From contig NC_065536.1 in assembly GCF_932294415.1 (NCBI RefSeq), forward strand, positions 12,079,974 through 12,143,973: a DNA stretch of 64,000 nucleotides. Direction: 5' to 3'. The DNA is from Quercus robur (Eukaryota > Streptophyta > Magnoliopsida > Fagales > Fagaceae). The notes beneath the pieces were generated by a model. It searched no databases and was not told the origin of the DNA. It saw only the letters and a program-made list of their open reading frames with translations. Both the position numbers and the translations under genes were made by a program. Positions 1 to 12,159 of the stretch are shown one piece after another; the first letter of the stretch is position 1; every line of letters starts with the position of its first letter.

Positions 1-1360
1 ACTCTTTACTTTATTTTGTATTGTACTCCTATTTGAACTCCAATATAACATTTCCCTTTTCCCCTAATATTTTGTTACTAACATTTTTTTTTTTTCATTC
101 ATTTAAGAGACTTTTATCCATCTCTCTTCAAGTTATAAACATATGTGATACTATTTGATAGGGTTGTCATAAAATTTTCGATCTTCTAATTAATAAGTTG
201 CTTTGAACCTATTTATCATCTCTAAAAACAAAGGAAGAATCGGGTGGGCTTAGACATCCAAAGCTTCCCTCCAAAAGAAAAGAAGAAAATATTCCATTTT
301 TAGCCTCAAGCAAAACCTTATATTTTCATTTTAATGCGGTCAAATGAGCAGAGAAAAAGTGAAAGAAAAGGCAACATCATAAGTACAAGATAACACCATC
401 AAGCGAAAATATAGAAGACTGAAGAAAATGTGAATGAAAGGCAATAGGACTTGCTATGCAACCTAGGGTCCTATGCTTCTCCCTCTAATATGTTATATTT
501 TCCTTTTCTATATTCTTATTGTCTTAACGTTTCTTATTGCTACTCTCCATGCTTCACCATTTGCTTTTCCATATCCTTATTATCATTACATTTTCGTTCA
601 TTGACAAGATTTTCCCAATCCTTGTGATTTTTTCATGATAAATGACATTAAGAAACTATAATTTTATATATCTTTAAGGGAATGTAAAACAAGTTATACT
701 GTACACAAAATGCTCTATTAAATAATGTGGGACAATTATCTTTTTTTCTTAGAAAAAAATTCGCACACACAAGAGAAAGTAAAATGGGTAAAAGGTATTG
801 TAAATTCAAGTGCAAACTAACAATCAAATAGGCCCAAAATTTATTGCATTCAACATCTATATAGAAAATTTAAGCAAGCAAAGCAACCTATTGTTTATGA
901 ATAGCATTAGAAAAACATACACACATATTAACAAAGTTTTGAAAGCAACCATCACTACTTACCTGAATAAGAATTCAATTTTGTCTTCAAAACATACCAA
1001 GGGAAGCTTCTAAGTTACCCCTAGTTTCAATTTTGTTAAAACTATGTTCTTTTGAAGATCATAACTTCTAGTATATATAGGACTCAAGGGTGTTACTTTT
1101 TGAGTATAAAACATGGTCCTTATTATTCATCAAATTATAATCATGCCATTGTGCCCCAAAAAAAAAATTTCTTGAACACAAAAGGAAAAGAGAAGCAATT
1201 AATAGGCTAGGTATTTATGCTTTCCAATTTATATTTATATTATGTTTCTCTTTTCTCCGGTCACTTTTTAATCCATGTACAAATTTCATACTAACATTTC
1301 TTTTTTAAATGTCCACATAAATATATTATTTATTCATTTATTTATATATCTCTATTTAGG

Positions 1361-1460
1361 TTTTTTTTTTTAATAATTTGATATTTACAATAATGGAGTA
1401 GATGAGATTCAAATTCTAGTTCTCTTTAGAAATGAGAGTAAGCAATGCCATTGAACTATG
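1361..1460 (-). repeat. SINE-like repeat (tRNA-derived family B), diverged
   Basis: A poly-T run on the plus strand is followed by an AT-rich stretch and a sequence that, read on the minus strand, resembles a pol III box A ('AGTTCAATGGCA') and a degraded box B. The same layout recurs at about 2911-3030, 27700-27830, 46165-46290, 50110-50240 and 59860-59955. Family membership is inferred from this shared layout; no target duplication was identified. Confidence 0.35.
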
Positions 1461-2298
1461 ATACAATTAAGATTCTATCTCTGATCTCATTGGATTAGGA
1501 ATTCTTGAACTGGAATTTACACAAAATTGTAATTTGAAAATTCCATTATTGACTTCCTTTGTTTAGGTTAATAAAAAAGATAATTCATTGGTTTTGTACA
1601 AATTTTAGGGTCGAGATTTTCATCTATTCAAATTGATAAATGTTATGTCCACAACAATTTTACAACATTTTTACAAGAAATATAAGTTGTTATGGGTTGT
1701 TATTATTGATAGACAAAAAAATAATTTCAATGATAGGTTTAAATTTAAACCTATAACAACTTACCATCTATGTTTTGTTATGAAAATATTGTAAAAACGT
1801 TATAAACGTAGCACTTCTCATTCAAATTCTATAGAGGAATGCATCATTTAAAAAATTCTAACATTACTATAGTCATCCCACCAACCAATCCATAATCAAT
1901 GCTCTTATGGACAAAACTAGATAAATGCCATTGGGCACTCAAATTTTTAAAAAGTCAACTTTTAGCCTTATATTTCAATTTAATTTTGCAACATGAATAT
2001 TGGTGGCCCAAATTTTCTTATTTCTTATATAACCCTCTTAAGTTTGTTTATAAAAGTCTAGCTCAATCCTTATTTATTCTTTAAAGTAGTGTCCTCTCAC
2101 CACCACCATCATTGTCATTGTCAATGTTGTTGCCACCATTGCCACCACTAGTCAATATCATCGCCACTACCTCCACCACTGCTCATAGGCATTGTCGACA
2201 TCGCAACCACTAACATAATGATACATACCATCTATCATTAAGTCATTGTCACCATCATTTCCATTGCTATTATAACTACAACAATATTCTAATATTGC

Positions 2299-2335
<37 letters not shown>

Positions 2336-2514
2336 CTAATTTTTTTAGATATACTTAACTAATCAATATAAATATAAATTAATATATTTAAATATCCCAT
2401 CATTTTGAAAATTTTAAGAAATTTTCGGAGCCTTCATTTTTAGCATTAAGATATATTAACACCATTATGTGAAAATTCAAAGAGGAGAAAAGGAAGTAAA
2501 ATAAAGGAATTCTA

Positions 2515-2545
<31 letters not shown>

Positions 2546-2910
2546 TTTGATTGGGGAATTCTAATTTGTTAAGCAAACTATAGATTCATATGCTTCTTTG
2601 TTTATCATCCGTTACCTTTTCTTTATTATATTCATACTTTCTATAACATTTCCCTTCACTGGCAATATTTCTTAGTATTTTTTTTTATTCTTTATGGATT
2701 TGAAGAAAATAATAAATGCATTAAGAAATAAGAATTCAAGAGAATTTATGGAACTATACTTTTTATCTTTCCTTAGAATATATATATTCAATTATTTCCA
2801 ATAGAAAATGGATTATTCTAAACTTGAAGTACACTAGTAGCTAGCTATATATAGTTGGTAACTTGAACATTTTTTATTTCTTTCTTTATGGTAGAGAATT
2901 GGTAACTTTG

Positions 2911-3030
2911 AATTTTTTTTTAATAATTTAATTGTTACAATAAGTGGGGAAAGAAGAATTTGAACTTCAATTCTCTTGATAAAGGAGGCCAATAAATTAC
3001 AAAGACTATTACCGCTTGAACTTTTAGTAC
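2911..3030 (-). repeat. SINE-like repeat (tRNA-derived family B), diverged
   Basis: Plus-strand poly-T followed by 'AATAATTTAATTGTTACAAT' and a segment that reads on the minus strand as a degraded tRNA-like head. It matches the layout of the repeats at 1361-1460 and 27700-27830. Retroposed minus-strand orientation is inferred from the T-run at its left end. Confidence 0.3.
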
Positions 3031-4096
3031 TATAATACTTTTGCTTCAAAACTGTATGGGTTTTGTTGGGAGTAATATTTCTAAAGCAGGACAACACTTG
3101 AGCTAGTTTTTCCATTTTTCGCTTCCTCATTGAAAAAACATAAGCATCGTATGGTCTAGAACAGAAAGGAAAAGAGCTATTGCCTTATGCCTAAAGTTAT
3201 ATTAAATTGGTCCAACCCTTCTAACAACCAACTTGTCTTTCTTAAGTTTCAGGCTCTTTCAACTTCGCACGACCCATATGAAATAGTCCACCTGTGGTCC
3301 TGTGCTTACGCCTATGTGCTACGTACGCGTAAAATTTGTTTAGGATAAAATACAAAAATCACCCCCAAGAGTTGGGTTAATGCCATTACTAAGTACTACT
3401 AAACTTTAAAAAAAAATCCAATTTGTTACTTAAGTACAAATGACACTTAATACCATTTGAAAATTTCATACTCCTCTAGGTTCTCTACTTTCTTTCAACA
3501 TGAGCTTATCTTGACTACGTTATGACAATTATATGCACAAGAGTCCAGGTAGCCAATAGTAGAGAAATGCAGTCAGAGACTAAGAAGAAAGCAAGAGTAA
3601 GGGATTTTCGAATGGTGTTAAATGATGTTTTTGCTTAGAGAGCATATTGGATAATTTTTAAAAGCAAAGCATCTAGCATTAGCCTAAACCTCAAGGTTAA
3701 TTTTTTTGTATTTTATCCATTACTTTAATTAATACAACCATAATTGCATGCACGAATCTTTTTATGACTAATGGCAACAAATCTTCATCTGGCGACTCCT
3801 TTGATGAGTGGAAACTCTAGAAACTTTTTTGTGTTCTTCTAAGAATGTCAATTATTCACGAGCCTTCTTCATGATTTCCATGGATTAATTGGGTTTTGAC
3901 TGTGTATTTGATCTTGGAATGTTGTTTGATCAAGATTTTACCTTGATAAACTAGGACTTTGATTTTGATTCTTTAATGTGATTATTTTGTGTGAAGTTTT
4001 TGGATGAAAGATTTGTTATTAAAGTTGTACTACAACGATGAATTTGTCAAAAGTCTCATCGAATAAAAAAAAAAGTTGTGCAACATTATTTAAAGA

Positions 4097-4156
<60 letters not shown>
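4097..4156. repeat. Compound (CT)n-(AT)n microsatellite
   Basis: About 17 CT dinucleotides run directly into about 12 AT dinucleotides. It sits immediately left of the 131 bp tandem repeat. Confidence 0.95.
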
Positions 4157-4162
<6 letters not shown>

Positions 4163-4180
4163 CAAATTGAGATTCTCACT

Positions 4181-4548
4181 ATCCTAAAAGACAAAGCAAA
4201 CATCTATTTGTCCCTTCTTCGCTTGGACCTAAAGCAATGCAAACTAAATCTTTTATTACCTCCATTTATAAGGAGAGAATAATGAATATAAATAAGCTAT
4301 TAGGAACTGGTATTCTAAAAGACAAAGAAAACATCTATATATCCCATTCTTCCCTTGGACCTAAAGCAATGCAAAGTAAATCTTTTATCCCTCCATTTAT
4401 AAGGAGGGAATAATGAATATAAGTAGGCTATTAGGAAATGGTATTCTAAAAGACAAAGCAAACATCTATATATCCCATTCTTCCATTGGACCTAAAGCAA
4501 TGCAAAGTAAATCTTTTATTCCTCCATTTATAAGGAGAAAATATTAGC
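4181..4548. repeat. 131 bp tandem repeat, nearly three copies
   Basis: Units start at 4181, 4312 and 4443, each beginning 'ATYCTAAAAGACAAAG' and ending near 'CTATTAGGAA'; the third unit stops early. The period is exactly 131 bp between copies and the copies differ at a handful of positions. No open reading frame runs through it. Confidence 0.9.
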
Positions 4549-4559
4549 TTTAAGTTACA

Positions 4560-5890
4560 GTAAATGTCTATCTTTTAGACAATATTTATCCTTGTATATG
4601 CCTTTTTTGTAACTTTGGAAAATTTATTTTTTGAATAAATTTGGAAAAGGGAAAATTTTTCAAAAATTGATGTAGGGGAAAAAAATATAATCACATATTG
4701 TCACATTTGGGGTCAAGGACAACAAAGTATTTTTCTGGATAAGAATTGGAGTTCTTGAATGGTCTTGTGAAAAACTTAATTTTGATTGATTAGATTTTGG
4801 TCTTAAATGCATCAAAATGAATGAAATTGCAATATTTTAATTTGCCTTGGGGCGAACCAATTAAAATCAACCCAATGCTTGGTTTTCATTAGTTCAATCA
4901 GAAGACTTATCATGTTCTTGCAGGCACTTGATAATCCTACAAGATAAGTTTAGAATTTTTATATTAAAATTAATTATATGTTTGATTGTAATGTAATTTA
5001 AGATTAAATGAGCCCAATATCATTTGGAGTAAATCCTTAGGAAACCAATCTCATTCAGGCTCAATCCCTGATTTTGACTCCTAATTATTTTTTAGGGAAC
5101 TTTTACAAACGTTTATTAGACCTTAGCACTTCAGTTGGGCTTAATTGTATTTTAAATTTTTGTGTGTGATTATTCTTATTCAAATATTTGTAGACATCTA
5201 CCATTAACTCTACAACTTACTTCAGCTTAAGAAAGTAGGAAATTTTGTTTGTAATTCATAATTAGTTACTGCAAAACATTACTAAATTTGATTCAAGGAA
5301 TATAAACTTTGGATTCTTTGTGGTGAGTGCTTGTAGCTCTTTCTCTATGGGACTTGTGTCTTGTCAGATTTGGAACCCTAAGATTTCGTTGATGAGCTGA
5401 ATAGCTAGGCACGTAAGACAATTATTTGGGAAAAGTTATGGATTGGTCTAGAAAATATTTTTAAAAACATTTTAAGAGAAAAGAGAAAAGTAACTAACTT
5501 TTTTTTTTTTTTTTAACTTCTCGTGAAAGTGGTATTAATTTTTTTTTTTTTTTTTAGTTTTTTGTTAACAAATGCCCTAAGCGCATCTGTTAATAAGACC
5601 CTCATTACTTTTAGGCAAAAGCCCCCCCCCCCCCCTCTCGAGGTTTCTACTTTTAATTCCTTAAAGTTCCTTATCCGTCAAATTGACCCATAAGACTAAC
5701 TTATGTTAGCTCTTATGGATGAAAAAATCACATGACCATATTAAGAAGACAAAAACTAATTCGTTCTATTGGTTACATAATGATCACGTGATTTTTACGT
5801 CTATAAGAGTTAACGAAAGTTGTCTCAATGGTCAATTTGATGGATATGGAAACCTCAAGCGGTTATAACTTTATAAGCTATAGAAAAAAA
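4560..5890. other. Intergenic region, nothing recognised
   Basis: AT-rich sequence without recognisable coding potential. It contains several poly-T runs near 5500-5560 and a run of 14 C at about 5622-5635. Confidence 0.5.
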
Positions 5891-5896
5891 AAAAGT

Positions 5897-6616
5897 AATA
5901 TATAAAGACACACTTTAACCCAAAAGATTTAAGCCCAATAGATATATGCTCAATTATGTTATATTAACTACTTATTCTTCTCATCATTATTCAATGTGGG
6001 ACTTCACTCACACATATAACCTAACAATCTCCCCCTCACATGTGAGTCTTTGCCTCTCTATGGGCTTCAAGACCTCTTTGTGGACCATGAACAAGTCTTA
6101 CTCTCTCTCTCTCTCTTGCCTAATGGGCCTTTCCCTTCACTAGTGCATCATCCATGGGCCTCTACGTGTCAACCTCGCATGTCGTTTATCCTCTATGGGA
6201 ACCTCGCATCTCATCGTTGTTTAACACCATTGGCAATAATACTCATTTGTTGGACCTTTTCCAAGATCGTTTGTGTGGGCTTTATGGGTTTGCTTGGTGC
6301 AACATACCGTCCCTGCTCCAACTACAAAATGGACTCGCCTGCCTTGCTCCATTTGCAACAGGGCTTCAAGTACACACCTTATTCTCACTCCAACTGCGAA
6401 AGGAACCTCATTAACCTTGCCTCCTTTATTCCACACACCACTGTGGCTTCAATACCACTTTTTGTAAAGACAAACACCTTGGGAAGTTTTCTTAAGTAAT
6501 TAATATAATATATAGAGACACATTTTAACCCAAAAGGCCTAAGCAAAATGAGTATGTGCTCAGTTATGTTATACTAACTACTCATTCTTCTCATCATTAT
6601 TCAATATGGGACTTCA
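5897..6616. mobile_element. Short element bounded by ~115 bp direct repeats (TRIM-like candidate)
   Basis: About 115 bp beginning near 'TAACCCAAAAG' and ending 'GGGACTTCACTC' occurs at about 5900-6012 and again at about 6503-6616. The copies are recognisably related but diverged, and about 490 bp lies between them. The interior begins with 'AACAATCTCCCCCTCACA' and contains overlapping open frames on both strands with no recognisable domain. A terminal-repeat retrotransposon in miniature is possible, but I found no convincing primer-binding site, TG..CA ends or target duplication. Confidence 0.4.
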
Positions 6617-6762
6617 CTCTCAACTTTGTCTTGTTAATTTGTTAATAAACATGAGCTTAAACTTGTCTTGTTAATTTGTTTATAAACATGAGCTTGAAAA
6701 AAAATTTTAAATGCCTTCACTCTCAACTTGCTTTTGTGTGAGTTTGATATTGATAATGGAGG

Positions 6763-6830
6763 TAAAGTTCTTTGATCTTAAGAAGCCAAGGTGGAAGCAA
6801 AGTGCTGATGTCTACAAGTCCAAGAAATTA
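6763..6830 (+). pseudogene. Short relic of a DUF4220-DUF594 gene
   Basis: About 68 bp ('TTTGATCTTAAGAAGCCAAG' onward to 'CAAGTCCAAGAAATTA') matches the middle of the DUF594-family pseudogenes at 13171-13228 and about 30790-30850. Nothing of the gene is recognisable on either side. It is the smallest of four copies of this family in the window. Confidence 0.6.
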
Positions 6831-7568
6831 CTATATCTAAGTTTTGCCCAAGTGTATGTGCGTATATATATATATAGTAATGGTTTGTAAGTTACTGTAT
6901 ATTTTGATTTTCAATCAAGTTGGTCGGTACAACCGCCATAGTTATCCATTATTTTGTGGTTATACATTACTTTGAAGTATGTTATCTCTAACAAATATTA
7001 TTTTGTTTTACATCTATTTTCTGATAGCACTGCCACTCCCATATGTTGCATTTTTCATCTACTACTTCATCTTAGTCAGTGTTTACTGTTCTTTCTTTTG
7101 GTGGTAGGCTGAGCCTCCCGTTCATTCAAACTGTTTATTATTTTGTGATTATTTGTTTAAGCTAATCCTTTGCTTCCCAGTTATCTTCTTCTTCTTGTCT
7201 TTGTTTCTTTCCCCACAATTTGCTACAGATGTGTACTAAACCAGGTTCTATGAGAGAAATGTTACCCTGTAAGTCTAGGAGTAAGTTCCAGTTCTGTGTC
7301 GGTTTTGTTGCCCAGTAAATCTAATCCCGAAGGTTGGTGTGAACCAAAGACCGAGAAACAAGCCCCGTTAGCCGTTAGCCAGGAGTGCGTTAGGCGTTTG
7401 AGGGAACGTGTAAGGGAAGGTTCATATACACCAATAGCTAGGTACAGCGGTGGTAAGTAGCAGCAAAAGACACAGAAGGCATCCGGAAACAGCCATAAGA
7501 GGTAGCATATCATAGGAAGGTAGTCATACACTCCCTGTTTCAGATCTAAGGTTAGATCCATTAGACTA

Positions 7569-7602
<34 letters not shown>

Positions 7603-7606
<4 letters not shown>

Positions 7607-7771
7607 AGAAATACTAAATGAACGTATTTTATTTCATAGTTAAAGAATGTACATGAGAGCCTTTATATAGGAGGCATATGTGTGCAGTATAAGTAAGAAT
7701 GTAATACAAGCATGTGTGCTATATAAGTAATTTAGGTTGGCCTAAAGCCCACAACACTATACACGTTAACA
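7603..7771 (-). repeat. 3' LTR of the Copia element
   Basis: 169 bp, beginning 'TGTTAGAAATACTAAATG' and ending 'CACGTTAACA' on the plus strand. It differs from the partner LTR at 11904-12072 at roughly 15 positions by eye, so the insertion is not very recent. Confidence 0.95.
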
Positions 7772-7784
7772 GCCACCCTCAAAC

Positions 7785-8279
7785 TCAAGGTGGGTGTGAG
7801 ACCAACTTGAGGTTGTCAACCAAATTACGAAGGCGTCTCTTAAGATGTGACTTGGTGAAGATATCTGCAAGTTGATCTTTAGAGGAGACTGAGAAGAGCT
7901 TGAGAGCACCATGGATAAGATGATAACGAATAAAATGACAACCGATCTCAATGTGTTTAGTCCGTTCATGGAAGACATCATTGTGAGTAATATGAATGGC
8001 ACTCTGGTTGTCACAATAAAGATGAGTAGTTGAGGATGTGGACACACCTAAGTTTTTGAGAAGTCATCGTAGCCAAAAGAGTTCAGATGTGGTATCAGCA
8101 AAGGCACAATATTCTGCTTTAGTACTGGAGCGGGCCACATGAATTTGTTTCTTTCTTTGCCAAGAAATTAAAGAAGAACCAAGAAGAAAGCAATAACTAA
8201 TGGTGGACCTGTGATCAGTGGAATCTCCTACCCAATCAGCATCATAATAGAGGAGACTGGGTAGAGTAGAAAAGACCAT
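7785..8279 (-). pseudogene. Copia RNase H domain (broken)
   Basis: Minus-strand frames 8279-8064 and 8045-7785 together give a Copia RNase H. 'DADWVGDSTDHRSTISYC' and 'SSTKAEYCAFADTTSELFWL' come from the first; 'YCDNQSAIHITHNDVFHERT' and 'DQLADIFTKS' from the second. A stop codon and a short gap separate them. The catalytic D-A-D-W start, the S-T-K-A-E-Y motif and the DNQSA motif are visible, so the fold was once complete. Confidence 0.9.
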
Positions 8280-8699
8280 AAAAGAGAGTGCCCTTTAGGT
8301 AACGAAGAATACGCAGAATAGCAGCATAGTGAGTCGATCGTGGAGTAGACAGATACTGGCTCACCTAATGAACAGCATAGGAAATGTTTGGACAAGTGAC
8401 AGTGAGATAAACTAGGCTGCCAACCAAACGTCTATAAAGAGGGGGATTAGACAATGGTTTCCCTCCTGAGAGAGTCAGGTGCACATTAAACTCAACTAGA
8501 GTGTTAACAGTCTTGCTATCAGTAAGTCCAGCTCAAGACAAGAGTTCAGAGGCATGCTTGGTTTGAGTAATATAAAGTCCATCTATAGAATGAGTGATTT
8601 CAAGACCCAAGAAGTAACTGAAATGTCCAAGATCTTTCATCTCAAACTGCTAACTAAGAAAATCTTTGAGTTTTTGAATGCTACTGAGGTCATCACCAG

Positions 8700-9260
8700 T
8701 TATGATCATATCATCTTCTTACAGGAGAAGTAAAATATTGTCTTTGTCAGTGTAATGAAGAAATAAGGCAGAATCATAATAACTGGCCATGTAACCCAAC
8801 CAAGAGATGGTAGAGCTGAATTTGGCAAATCAAGCTCGTGGAGCTTGTTTAAGGTCATAAAGTGCATGCTGAAGGTGACAAACCTTATTTGATTCAACAG
8901 AGAGACCAAAAGAAGGTTACATATAAACTTCTTCACTTAAATCCCCATTAAGGAATGCATTTTTGACATTCATCTGAAAAAGGTCTCAGTTACTAATAGC
9001 AGTAACAGCTAAGATGGCACAAACAGATGAGATACGAGCAACCGAAGTAAAAGTCTCTTCATAATCAATCATATACTCTTGTGTAAAACCTTTTGCAACA
9101 AGACAAGCTTTATAGTGCTCAATGGACCCATCGGAGCAAATCTTAATCTTATAGATCCACTTACAGCTAACCACAAATTTCCCAAGGGAGAGAGTTACCA
9201 AATCCCAAGTATGGTTTTTAGATAATGCATCAAGTTTCTCTTTTATTGCAATCTGCCATA
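8700..9260 (-). pseudogene. Copia reverse transcriptase domain (broken)
   Basis: The frame at 9201-8986 contains 'CKWIYKIKICSDGSIEHYKA', 'LVAKGFTQ' and 'DYEETFTSVARISSV', the N-terminal part of a Copia reverse transcriptase ('KWVYKIK...RLVAKGYTQ...DYEETFAPVAR' in the family). Downstream of it the domain continues in other frames to about 8700, where the minus strand carries a degraded equivalent of the Y-x-D-D catalytic region. Several frame changes make it non-functional. Confidence 0.85.
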
Positions 9261-9899
9261 AAGGATCAATGGAAGCCTCACTATAGGTGTAAGGCTCGTG
9301 CAGTGTCGCAATGGCAGTGTAACAATGATAGTCAAGTAAATGTGCAGGAATAGATCTTACCCGAGTTGAGTGATAAGGTGGAATGTCTTGTGCAAGATCG
9401 TCAGGCGAAGCATAAGCAAGGGACCCAAGCTCAGGGTTAGGTAGCTTATCTTTGACCTATTCATATTCTACCTGTTCATTAAAGGGTGAACTAGGAAAGG
9501 GATCAAGGATATCTGGTGGTTGGACAAAAAAGTCTACAAGAGAATCAGGAGCAACTACAGGAGGATCAGGAATAGTTACAAAAGAATATGTGCTTCATCT
9601 GGAAAAAAATCTAAGACAGAGGAGGAAGATAGGGAGGCATGGAAGTGAGAGAGCTCGACAAAGGAGCGATGTTTCCAAAAGACAACATTGTGAGAGATAC
9701 GAAGATGATGAGAGACAGGATCATAACACCGATACCCCTTTTAAGTTTCGTCATAGCCAAGAAAACAACAAAGCCTTGACCAAGGCTCAAGTTTGAAACA
9801 ACAAAGCCTTGACCAAGGCTCAAGTTTGTTATGCCCATGTGGTTGAAGAAGAACAAAACAAGCAGAACTGAAGGAGCGAAGGTTGTGATAGTCAGGAGG

Positions 9900-10640
9900 T
9901 GACCAAAAAAGGCACTCATATGGAGTTTAATTTTGGATAATAGGACTTGGAGTGCGATTAATAATATGAAGAGCAGTTTCACCCCAAAAAGGAGAAAGAA
10001 CTTTGGCAGAGAGAAGGAGAGCACGAATAGTGTCAAGAATATGATGAAGTTTTCGTTCGACTCTACCATTTTGCTGAGAGGTACCTGGACAAGTTAGTTA
10101 ATGAACAATGCCATGGGAATGCAAAACAGCTTGGAAAGCATGTCAAGTATACTCAAGAGCATTATCAGATCGAAAAATTTTGATACGTTTGGAAAATTGA
10201 TTTTCAACCATTTTTACAAAATTAGAATATACTTGCAATAATTCAGAACGATGTTTCATATGAAAAATCTAACTATAGCGAGAGTAGTCATCAACAAAGA
10301 CAACAAATTGTCGAGATTCACCAATACTAGAGATAGAGGAAGGCCCCTAAACATTAGAATGAATAAGGTCAAAGATATCAGTGGATATTGATTCACTAGT
10401 ATTGAAAGGCAAAGTTGATTGTTTTCTTAACTGACATGAAACACAATCAAAATTTTCTATAAACACTAAACCTAACAAACCTTTAGAAGTCAATTTTTGT
10501 ACCCGAGAGGAAGATGCGTGACCAAGTCAAGCATGCCAAAGTGCAAAGGAAGGAATAGAAGAAACTACAGCAACAAAAACAGGAGCAACAAGTGGAAGAC
10601 AAAGGTTGTCCACAAGAGACATATGCCCAACTCTAGGACC
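9900..10640 (-). pseudogene. Copia integrase domain (broken)
   Basis: Read on the minus strand near 10080-9940, the sequence encodes 'QNGRVERKLHHILDT' followed by 'IRALLLSA' and 'FWGETALH', the C-terminal part of the Copia integrase catalytic core. The zinc-binding and remaining core sequence runs toward 10640 in several frames. The ORF at 9611-10069 overlaps this region in a wrong frame and is not a gene. Confidence 0.75.
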
Positions 10641-10706
10641 GGTCCCAAGCTCCTGTCCCGTCCTCGAATCCTGCACAATACAACCAGAATAATCAAAGAT
10701 AATGCA

Positions 10707-11270
10707 CTAATCCAACTCAACTAATTGTCCCACAGAAAATAAATTGTAAGAAAGGTCAAGAACATTAAAGACCCTAGGAACCAAAAGGTTGGAGGTCAAA
10801 ACGGAACCTATATTATGACCAGACATTGAGGAACCATTTGCTGTGCAAATATTAAAAGGGTGTGGTGCAAGTTTAAGTTTAGAAAATAACGACGAGTGAC
10901 GTGTCATATGATTGCAACAAGTAGAATCCATAAGCCTAGATGAATGAGACATACCAGATAAAGCTGAGAGAGAAGAGAAATAAGATGCATTACCAACCAT
11001 ATAAATGACATTAGTGATGATGTTTTTAAGGTCATCTGTGGACATGGTGAAAGTACATCTTGAAGACTTAGACTGTGTAGAGACGAGAGTCATTGGTTGG
11101 ACACTCTTAGTGTTAGCAAAAGTAGCAATAAAAATTGAAACAGCTGATTTGTTGCGATGATAGCAAGTCTCAATATTTTGGCCAAAACATTTGCAAAAAT
11201 TGCAAAAACATTTGTTGAATTGTCGACGACGATTATTGCAACAAGAAGAAGACATGTCCTTATTCTTCAT
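10707..11270 (-). pseudogene. Copia gag zinc knuckle and protease fragment
   Basis: This 187-residue minus-strand frame covers the end of gag and the start of the protease. A zinc knuckle is visible near residues 20-37 ('CNFCKCFGQNIETC'), with Gln where the CX2CX4HX4C motif needs His. The protease active site reads D-S-T-C-C instead of the usual D-S-G-A/T, followed by 'NHMTRHSSLFSKLK', which is family-typical. Both key-residue changes agree with loss of function. Confidence 0.8.
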
Positions 11271-11903
11271 TTAGAATATAAATATGAATGGACTGTAAAA
11301 ATGAAATCTACATGAAAAACTGGGTAAGGAGCACCTGATTGCAAAAATGTCAACTCTGGCAAAAAGTCAACGGTCAACTCTGCCAAAGTCAACGCTTGAA
11401 GGAGTCAACTGCCTTAAGTCAAAGTAAAGCTAGCGATGACGCGAACTAATGACGTCAGAGGATGACATAACTAGGGCTAACGTGGCAGAATGACATCAGC
11501 AATGATGTCAGCAGGTGTGGTCTAGGCATGTGGAGGAATACGACGACGCGTGAAGCGCATGGCTGAACTCACCGAAACTTTAGCCTGCGCGTGAAGGCAC
11601 ATGGATCATCGGATGGTGACTTTTCCAGCGGTGTTGAGTAGATCATTTGATGAGCTACACACTAATATGATTTGTGTCTTAGTCAGAGGTCAAAAACAAT
11701 AGATTCGACGAAGGCAGTGGTCTTGGCGGCGAAGATTGAGCTTTTGGCGTTGGAGATTCAACCCTGAGACCTCTGATGACGGTAGGGCAGTCAGGAGAGG
11801 CACTGAAGAGGCTTACCGACCGGAGAAGTTAAGGCAGCGAAAATTACCAACAAAGACAAAGGCTACAAAACACAAAAAGGTTAGAGTAATGGCTCTAATA
11901 TCA

Positions 11904-12072
11904 TGTTAGAAATACTAAATGAGTGTATTGTATTTCATAGTTAAAGAATGTACATGAGAGCTATTATATAGGAGGCATATGTGTGCAGTACAAATAAGAG
12001 TGTAATACAAGTATATGTGTTATACAAGTAATCTAGGTAAGCCTAAAGCCCACAACACTATACACGTTAACA
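11904..12072 (-). repeat. 5' LTR of the Copia element
   Basis: 169 bp partner of 7603-7771, with TG..CA ends. It is followed on the plus strand by TATAT, matching the five bases before 7603. Confidence 0.95.
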
Positions 12073-12159
12073 TATATATATACACGTGCGCGCACACATA
12101 TAGTAAAACTTACACATTACAAATTGTACTTACGTCAAGTGACTCTCAAATTGAACAGC

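Larger units (their letters stand above)
1..4090. other. AT-rich intergenic region without a recognisable gene
   Basis: No open frame here has a recognisable domain; the longest (about 98 residues on the minus strand near 2.8-3.1 kb) lies over a SINE-like repeat and is unconvincing. Visible contents are homopolymer A/T runs (a long poly-A at about 2300-2331), a degenerate CAC/CAT-rich low-complexity patch at about 2098-2290, and two poly-T-headed SINE-like repeats at about 1361-1460 and 2911-3030. I see no further structure. Confidence 0.6.
7603..12072 (-). mobile_element. Degenerate Ty1/Copia LTR retrotransposon
   Basis: The element is 4470 bp and complete, bounded by two 169 bp LTRs (7603-7771 and 11904-12072) that start TG and end CA. 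The flanking TATAT target duplication (7598-7602 and 12073-12077) lies in an AT microsatellite. It reads on the minus strand: 5' LTR, decayed tRNA-Met-type primer site ('TGATATTAGAGCC', next to 11903), gag zinc knuckle, protease, integrase, reverse transcriptase, RNase H, then a 'GAGGGTGGC' polypurine tract next to the 3' LTR. Integrase before reverse transcriptase is the Copia order. Every domain is cut by stops or frame changes, so the copy is dead. It lies about 90 bp left of the DUF594 pseudogene. Confidence 0.95.

Noticed and set aside
6050-6499. 149-residue plus-strand frame
   Set aside because: Overlaps frames on both strands inside a repeat bounded by direct repeats; no recognisable domain.
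9452-10069. Frames at 9452-9796 (+) and 9611-10069 (-)
   Set aside because: They are antisense or wrong-frame readings of the Copia integrase region.
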